From NCBI RefSeq assembly GCF_003112535.1, contig NZ_BEWA01000028.1, positions 85,710 to 149,709 of the forward strand: a stretch of DNA of 64,000 nucleotides, in the 5' to 3' direction. Below the pieces are notes generated by a model. The model did not search any database. It was not told the origin of the DNA and saw only the letters and a program-made list of their open reading frames with translations. This document shows positions 59,858 through 64,000 of this stretch, piece after piece. Every line of letters starts with the position of its first letter. Within the stretch, counting starts at the first letter, position 1. The DNA comes from Streptomyces rishiriensis (GTDB taxonomy: Bacteria; Actinomycetota; Actinomycetes; Streptomycetales; Streptomycetaceae). The position numbers and the translations under genes were made by a program.

Positions 59858-60303
59858 CGGGTACTGCCTCTCTTTCGTGCGCTCTGTGGTGCTCGCCAGG
59901 TGTGCTCGCCGGACGCCGAACGGATGTGGCGCGGGCGTGCCGAGCCGGGCCACACGTTACGTCCGACCTCGGGGAAGCGACACGGGGGCGGGCCGTGGAG
60001 GGGCCGTGGAGGGGGTCGCGGAGGGGGTCCCGTGCGGACGCGCTGTGCGCGCGACCGCTCCCGGCGGGTCCCAGGCGGGACGCGCTGTGCGCGACCGCTC
60101 CCGGCGGCTCGTCGGTGGGGCGGCCGGCGCGGACCACGTCAGCTGCTCCCCATCCGGCGATGTGTCAGAAAGCCGCTTCCCTCGAGTCAGTCGTCAACCA
60201 CCGGCAGTCAGCCGCCGAAGGGGAGTTGGCAGAACCGGCCAGGACCCGGGCGCTGTTCGGTTCGCGTCGAACCCCGGGGGTACGGGATCCGTATTCTCTG
60301 ATC
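59858..60303. other. 446-bp divergent intergenic region with direct repeats
   Basis: Between fumarylacetoacetase and the HAD gene. It contains two copies of a 30-32-bp block GGACGCGCTGTGCGCGACCG (60036-60067 and 60078-60107; the first has an extra CG), and short GTGGAGGGGG-type repeats at about 59993-60030. TATTCT at 60292-60297, 6 nt before the HAD start, is a plausible -10 for a leaderless transcript. No gene is called. Confidence 0.55.
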
Positions 60304-61128
60304 ATGGCCGCACCCATCGCATCTGCCGAGCGCACCGCGTACTCCCTCATCGCCACCGACCTGGACGGAACGCTGCTCCGCGGCGACGACACCTTCTCCG
60401 ACCGGTCGCTCGACGCGCTCGCGCGGGTGGCGGCCGCCGGCGCACGCCACCTGGTGGTGACGGGACGTCCCGCGCCCCGCGTGCGGCCGCTGCTCGACCG
60501 CCTGCACAGCAGGGGGCTCGCGGTGTGCGGACAGGGCGCGCAGTTGTACGACGCCGGCGCGGACCGTCTGCTGTGGTCCGTCACCCTGGACCGGGAGTTG
60601 GCCGAGACCGCGCTCGGCAAGATCGAGGCGGAGGTCGGACAGCTGTACGCGGCGGTCGACCAGGACGGCGTCGACGGGCTGACGCTCATCGAGCCGGGCT
60701 ACCGCATGCCGCACCCCACGCTGCCCGCCCTGCGTGTCGGCCGACGCGACGACCTGTGGTGCGAGCCGATCAGCAAGGTGCTCCTGCGCCACCCCTTCCT
60801 GTCCGACGACGAGTTGGCGGCGACGGCCCGCTCGGTGGTCGGTTCGCTCGCCACCGTCACCATGTCGGGACCGGGCACGGTGGAGCTCCAGCCCTGCGGG
60901 ATCACCAAGGCGACGGGACTGGCGCTGGCGGCCGAGCACCTGGGCCTGCGGCCCGAGGACACCGTCGCCTTCGGGGACATGCCCAACGACATCCCGATGT
61001 TCGACTGGGCGGCGCGCGGCGTCGCGATGGCCAACGCGCACCCGGAGCTCAAGGCGGTGGCCGACGAGGTCACGACGTCGAACGAGGACGACGGCGTGGC
61101 CGTCGTCCTCGAAAGACTGTTTCCGTGA
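60304..61128 (+). CDS. HAD-superfamily Cof-type phosphatase
   Basis: 274 aa, ATG at 60304. Haloacid dehalogenase-like hydrolase with a C2 cap: motif I IATDLDGTLLRGDD, motif II LVVTGRP, motif III lysine in GITKATGLAL and motif IV AFGDMPNDIPMF. The Cof/YbiV group dephosphorylates sugar phosphates or nucleotides; the substrate is unknown. No Shine-Dalgarno sequence, so a leaderless start is likely. Confidence 0.88.
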   Translation: MAAPIASAERTAYSLIATDLDGTLLRGDDTFSDRSLDALARVAAAGARHLVVTGRPAPRVRPLLDRLHSRGLAVCGQGAQLYDAGADRLLWSVTLDRELAETALGKIEAEVGQLYAAVDQDGVDGLTLIEPGYRMPHPTLPALRVGRRDDLWCEPISKVLLRHPFLSDDELAATARSVVGSLATVTMSGPGTVELQPCGITKATGLALAAEHLGLRPEDTVAFGDMPNDIPMFDWAARGVAMANAHPELKAVADEVTTSNEDDGVAVVLERLFP

Positions 61129-61133
61129 GCCCG

Positions 61134-61207
61134 GCTCTGCACGCTCGGCGCGCTCTGCACGCTCTGCACGCTCGGCGCGCTCTGCACGCTCGGCGCGCTC
61201 TGCACGC
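61134..61207. repeat. 18-bp tandem repeat after the HAD gene
   Basis: Units of GCTCTGCACGCTCGGCGC at 61134-61151, 61161-61178 and 61179-61196, with a half unit (GCTCTGCAC) at 61152-61160 and a partial one at 61197-61207. It lies between convergent genes. Confidence 0.9.
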
Positions 61208-61233
61208 GACGAGCGCTACGCGCGGGCCGGCTG

Positions 61234-61713
61234 TCAGTACGCGCTGAACACGTTGTCGATGGAGCCGTAGCGGTCGGCCGCGTAGTTGCAGGCGGCGGTG
61301 ATGTTCGCTACCGGGTCGTACGAGTCCCAGGACGTGCCGTCGACGTGGTAGGCGCGGAAGGTGGGGTCGATGACCTGCAGCAGCCCCTTGGACGGGATGC
61401 CCGCGGCCGCGTTGGAGTCCCAGAGGTTGATGGCGTAGGGGTTGCCGGAGGACTCGCGGATGACGTTGCGGTAGATGCCGTTGTACGTCCCCGGGATGCC
61501 GTGCTGCGCCATGACGTGGAGCGAGGCGCGGATCCACCCGTCGAGGTTGTTGGAGTACCCCAGGCTGGTGGCGGTGGCGACGGTCGGGGTCGCGGCGGAG
61601 GCGCTGGTGGCGCCGATCAGCGGAAGCGCCAGCACGGCGACTCCGGTGCCGGCGACGGCGAGCTTGCGGGCGAGGCGGGCGGTGCGGGTGCGGCGGTGAA
61701 CTGCAGCGGGCAT
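61234..61713 (-). CDS. secreted transglycosylase (SLT-like)
   Basis: 159 aa, ATG at 61713 with GGAGAGGAAA upstream. Signal peptide: RRTRTARLARKLAVAG then a hydrophobic core and ATSASA cut. The mature protein is essentially one lysozyme-like transglycosylase domain: NVIRESSGNPYAINLWD with catalytic Glu, and SKGLLQVIDPTFRAY, ITAACNYAADRYG. Cleaves peptidoglycan glycan strands during growth or spore germination by family role. It follows a ydaO riboswitch, so c-di-AMP controls it. Confidence 0.88.
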   Translation of the reverse strand: MPAAVHRRTRTARLARKLAVAGTGVAVLALPLIGATSASAATPTVATATSLGYSNNLDGWIRASLHVMAQHGIPGTYNGIYRNVIRESSGNPYAINLWDSNAAAGIPSKGLLQVIDPTFRAYHVDGTSWDSYDPVANITAACNYAADRYGSIDNVFSAY

Positions 61714-61730
61714 GACGAATTTCCTCTCCA

Positions 61731-61940
61731 GCGCCTGCGAGGTGAGCTGTCGGGTTCGGGCGGGGAGCTGCCCGGTCGCGTCCTGACGGTCGCGACTTCA
61801 CCCCGAGCCGTGACGGGCTGTCCGAGACGTCCGTGAAAATCCGGGACGTAAAGGACATCCGTTGCGGCGACTTACCTGGTTCCCCCGCTCCTGCCGTGCG
61901 TTCTCGGTGGGTGTCATGGGCGGCGGCAGGATTAGGCGTC
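61731..61940 (-). ncRNA. ydaO/yuaA c-di-AMP riboswitch
   Basis: On the minus strand the leader runs from GGACGCCTAATCC (about 61940) to CAGCTCACCTCGCAGGCG (61731), 18 nt before the transglycosylase ATG. Core elements of the class are present in order: GCGGGGGAACCA (plus 61878-61889), GGGGTGAA (about 61797-61804), and GAACCCGACAGCTCACC (plus 61741-61757). CGCCT and AGGCG at the two ends can close the P1 stem. In actinobacteria this class turns off cell-wall hydrolase genes such as rpfA when c-di-AMP is high. Confidence 0.85.
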
Positions 61941-61956
61941 CGCCCGACAGGCCGGG

Positions 61957-61986
61957 AACGTATGCGAGAGCACATGTCCGGAACAA
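61957..61986 (-). promoter_or_regulatory. promoter of the riboswitch-transglycosylase transcript
   Basis: On the minus strand TTGTTC (plus 61981-61986) and TACGTT (plus 61957-61962) are separated by 18 bp, and the riboswitch begins about 15 nt further on. A good sigma-70-like fit. Confidence 0.55.
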
Positions 61987-62361
61987 GTACCGAATTCACA
62001 GATGACCCCTATTGACCTTGGTCTGTGACCTATGGGGCGCTTGATCCTTTGTGGGTGCAAAGCGTCAACTTGCTTGAGGGATGCGGAGGATCGGTGAAGA
62101 ACCGGTCGACGGCGGTCGGTCCGGCGGAGTGAGTCAACTCACCTGCGATCACAAGAGCGGCGAAACGGGCATTAAGCCCAACTCATAGCCAAAGGAGCGT
62201 GGGTGGGCTGCCGTCCGCGCCGTCGCCTCGCGCCGGCCGTCCGGTGGGCGTCGTGCGCGGCCTCGATGCGCTCACCCCGCCGCCCGAGGGGCCGGTCCCG
62301 AGATGACGTGAGTGATGGTCGTCACGCCGGGTGTCGGGTGTCGGGTGCGGGGGTGTCGGGC

Positions 62362-62396
62362 GCGGGGTGCGGGGTGCGGGGTGCGGGGTGCGGGGT
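62362..62396. repeat. GCGGGGT tandem repeat, 5 copies
   Basis: Five perfect 7-bp units inside a wider GC-rich low-complexity block with related GTGTCGGG and GGTTCGGG motifs. Non-coding. Confidence 0.9.
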
Positions 62397-62918
62397 GATC
62401 CGGCGCGGAGTGATCGGGGGGTTCGGGGGTTCGGGGGGTCGGGCGGCCGGGTGGCTGAGTAGCCGGGTGGCGGGATGCCTCGGCGTGTCGGGTCCGCTCG
62501 TGACGGAGGGCGCGCCTGGGGGCGACGTCGGCGTGGGATGCCGGGTGGCGCGGACCGCCCGTTCCGGCGTCGGCCTCCGCCGGGGGTGCGGGGCCTGCGG
62601 CCGGGGGGCGCGGGGCCGGAGGCGCGGGGCCTGCGGTCGGGAGGGCGGGGCCTGCGGCGGGAGAGCCGGGGGCATGAAACGCTACCCCCGGGTAATCCGA
62701 AGGATGTCCGACCATATGAGCTGATCAGGAACTTAGCGGGTGGAATCCGGTACCGCCCGACCTGATGGAGACGCCTCTCGGGCGAGTCCATTCGAGCCGG
62801 GGGACGTGGGGGCTATCGGTGATCGAAACGTGACCGGATACGCTGACTTGAGTGAGGGCAGCGACCTATCGACAAACCGCGTAATCGCCAGTAGACACCA
62901 GCAGACAGGAGACCCCTC

Positions 62919-63929
62919 GTGACCGTCGTCGGGCCGTTCGGGCTGAGCGTGCGGGACCAGGCTCTGGAAGCCGATGTCCAGGCCGGATTGGCGGCTGTCG
63001 AGGAAGGCTTGCTCGAGGCCACCAAGAGTGAGGTCCCCTTCATCACGGAGGCCGCCCAGCACCTCGTGCGGGCGGGCGGGAAGCGGTTCCGGCCGCTGCT
63101 CGTGGTGCTCGCGTCGCAGTTCGGGGACAAGTACGCGCCGGGCGTCGTGCCGTCGGCCGTGGTGGTGGAGCTGACCCACCTGGCCACCCTGTACCACGAC
63201 GACGTGATGGACGAGGCCGCCGTGCGGCGCGGGGTGCCCAGCGCGAACGCCCGCTGGGGGAACTCCGTCGCCGTCCTCACGGGTGACTTCCTCTTCGCCC
63301 GTGCCTCCCACATCCTGGCCGACCTCGGTCCGGAGGCGGTGCGGGTGCAGGCGGAGGCGTTCGAGCGGCTGGTCACCGGCCAGATCCTGGAGACGGCCGG
63401 CCCCACGGACGGACGGGATCCGGTCGAGCACTATCTCGACGTGCTCGGTGGCAAGACGGGCTCGCTGGTGGCCGTGGCCTGCCGGTTCGGGGCGATGATG
63501 TCGGGCGCCGACGAGACGGTCGTCGACGTCCTGACGCAGTACGGCGAGCGGCTGGGCGTCGCGTTCCAGCTGGCGGACGACGTTTTGGACATCGCGTCCG
63601 ACTCGCGCGAGTCGGGCAAGACCCCCGGCACGGATCTGCGCGAGGGCGTTCCCACGCTGCCGGTGCTGCGGCTGCGGGAGCGGGCGGCGCGGCTGGCGCT
63701 GCCCGAGGACATCGCCCTGTGCGAGCTGCTGGACTCCGACCTGAGCGACGACGCCCGGCTCGACGAGGCCCTCACGGCGCTCCGGGCCCACCCGGCGCTG
63801 GAGCAGGCCCGCCGGGACACGGTGCGGTACGCCAAGGACGCGCGCGCCGCGCTGGCGCCGTTGCGTGAGTGCGACGCGAAGGCCGCTCTGATGGAGCTCT
63901 GCGACGCGGTGGTCCACCGGGCGGGCTGA
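62919..63929 (+). CDS. long-chain polyprenyl diphosphate synthase
   Basis: 336 aa, GTG at 62919 with CAGGAGA 8 nt upstream. Trans-prenyltransferase: GGKRFRPLLV, first motif LYHDDVMDEAAVRRG (DDVMD), second FQLADDVLDIASDSRESGKT (DDVLD), GxGGK-like GGKTGSLVAVA. This arrangement, with a small residue pattern before the first DDxxD (THLATLYHDD), is that of the heptaprenyl to decaprenyl synthases that make menaquinone side chains, unlike the GGPP synthase at 5.7 kb, which has a bulkier pattern. It fits the quinone theme of the region; exact chain length cannot be read. Confidence 0.87.
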   Translation: MTVVGPFGLSVRDQALEADVQAGLAAVEEGLLEATKSEVPFITEAAQHLVRAGGKRFRPLLVVLASQFGDKYAPGVVPSAVVVELTHLATLYHDDVMDEAAVRRGVPSANARWGNSVAVLTGDFLFARASHILADLGPEAVRVQAEAFERLVTGQILETAGPTDGRDPVEHYLDVLGGKTGSLVAVACRFGAMMSGADETVVDVLTQYGERLGVAFQLADDVLDIASDSRESGKTPGTDLREGVPTLPVLRLRERAARLALPEDIALCELLDSDLSDDARLDEALTALRAHPALEQARRDTVRYAKDARAALAPLRECDAKAALMELCDAVVHRAG

Positions 63930-63961
63930 CCCCGCCCAGGGCGGCCGCGCCGGGCGGCCGG

Positions 63962-63986
63962 CCGGCAGGTTCCGCGGCCTGCCCGG
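63962..63986 (+). terminator. possible terminator after the polyprenyl synthase
   Basis: GGCAGG (63964-63969) and CCTGCC (63978-63983) pair around TTCCGCGG, within a GC-rich block 33 nt after the stop. A short stem, so only tentative. Confidence 0.35.
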
Positions 63987-64000
63987 CCCGGTGCCCACCC

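Larger units (their letters stand above)
61714..62918. other. 1.2-kb gene-free region: riboswitch, promoters, low-complexity DNA
   Basis: From the left: ydaO riboswitch and its promoter (to 61986), an AT-richer stretch with the inverted repeat GTGAGTCAACTCAC (about 62129-62142), very GC-rich low-complexity DNA (62200-62690) with a 7-bp array, then the promoter and leader of the polyprenyl synthase (about 62690-62918). Open frames in 62183-62791 translate to Pro/Arg- or Gly/Arg-rich repeats without a ribosome site and are not called. Confidence 0.55.

Noticed and set aside
62183..62791. Open frames on both strands in the GC-rich block
   Set aside because: Translations are Pro/Arg or Gly/Arg/Cys repeats without ribosome sites or family resemblance.

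Overview
The window is high-GC chromosomal DNA from a Streptomyces or a close relative. The evidence is the strong GC bias at third codon positions, the frequent GTG starts, apparently leaderless starts, the futalosine menaquinone pathway genes, a 14-gene nuo operon with a Rex-type operator, and only two in-frame TTA codons that I could find by eye in 64 kb. From memory, the backbone matches the S. coelicolor SCO4502-SCO4583 neighbourhood (fadA/fadD-like, csp, mqnA, mqnC, menG, nuoA-N, recQ, polyprenyl synthase).

Left end (1-2718): the 3' end of a thiolase and a long-chain acyl-CoA ligase. About 2.8-13.8 kb is a specialised-metabolite cluster. Its core is four consecutive genes that I recognise as a cyclooctatin-type (5-8-5 fusicoccane diterpene) pathway: GGPP synthase, a CotB2-like cyclase with intact DDMD and NDFYSYERE motifs, and two P450s. 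Around this core are two more P450s, an acyl-CoA dehydrogenase, a TetR regulator and a condensation/PapA-like acyltransferase, so the final product may be more decorated than cyclooctatin. The only two TTA codons seen lie in the divergent gene pair at its left edge.

Middle (13.9-31 kb): a methyltransferase, a cold-shock protein, mqnA, a transmembrane Ser/Thr kinase, a prepilin peptidase with a 12-copy hexapeptide repeat, mqnC, an amidohydrolase-like protein, and an exopolysaccharide locus (GH18 lipoprotein, small membrane protein, bifunctional deacetylase/GT2 synthase, acyltransferase-3). These are followed by menG, a PASTA protein, a GNAT enzyme, a geranylgeranyl-reductase-type flavoprotein and an NlpC/P60 hydrolase. 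31.7-47.9 kb is the complete nuoA-N operon, almost entirely translationally coupled. mqnA, mqnC, menG, the reductase, nuo and the polyprenyl synthase at the right end form a menaquinone-respiration neighbourhood.

Right part (48-64 kb): recQ; a minus-strand operon (GntR, small 2[4Fe-4S] ferredoxin, lipoprotein binding protein with an apparent NosL-like C-terminal domain, permease, ATPase, and an AprA/FrdA-like flavoprotein fused to HEAT repeats) whose substrate is unknown; an M56 metallopeptidase; fumarylacetoacetase; a HAD phosphatase; a secreted transglycosylase behind a c-di-AMP (ydaO) riboswitch; and a long-chain polyprenyl diphosphate synthase.

The two most interesting systems are the expanded cyclooctatin-type cluster and the flavoprotein-HEAT/ferredoxin/NosL-like transporter operon. 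No tRNA, rRNA, CRISPR array, IS element or integrase was recognised.
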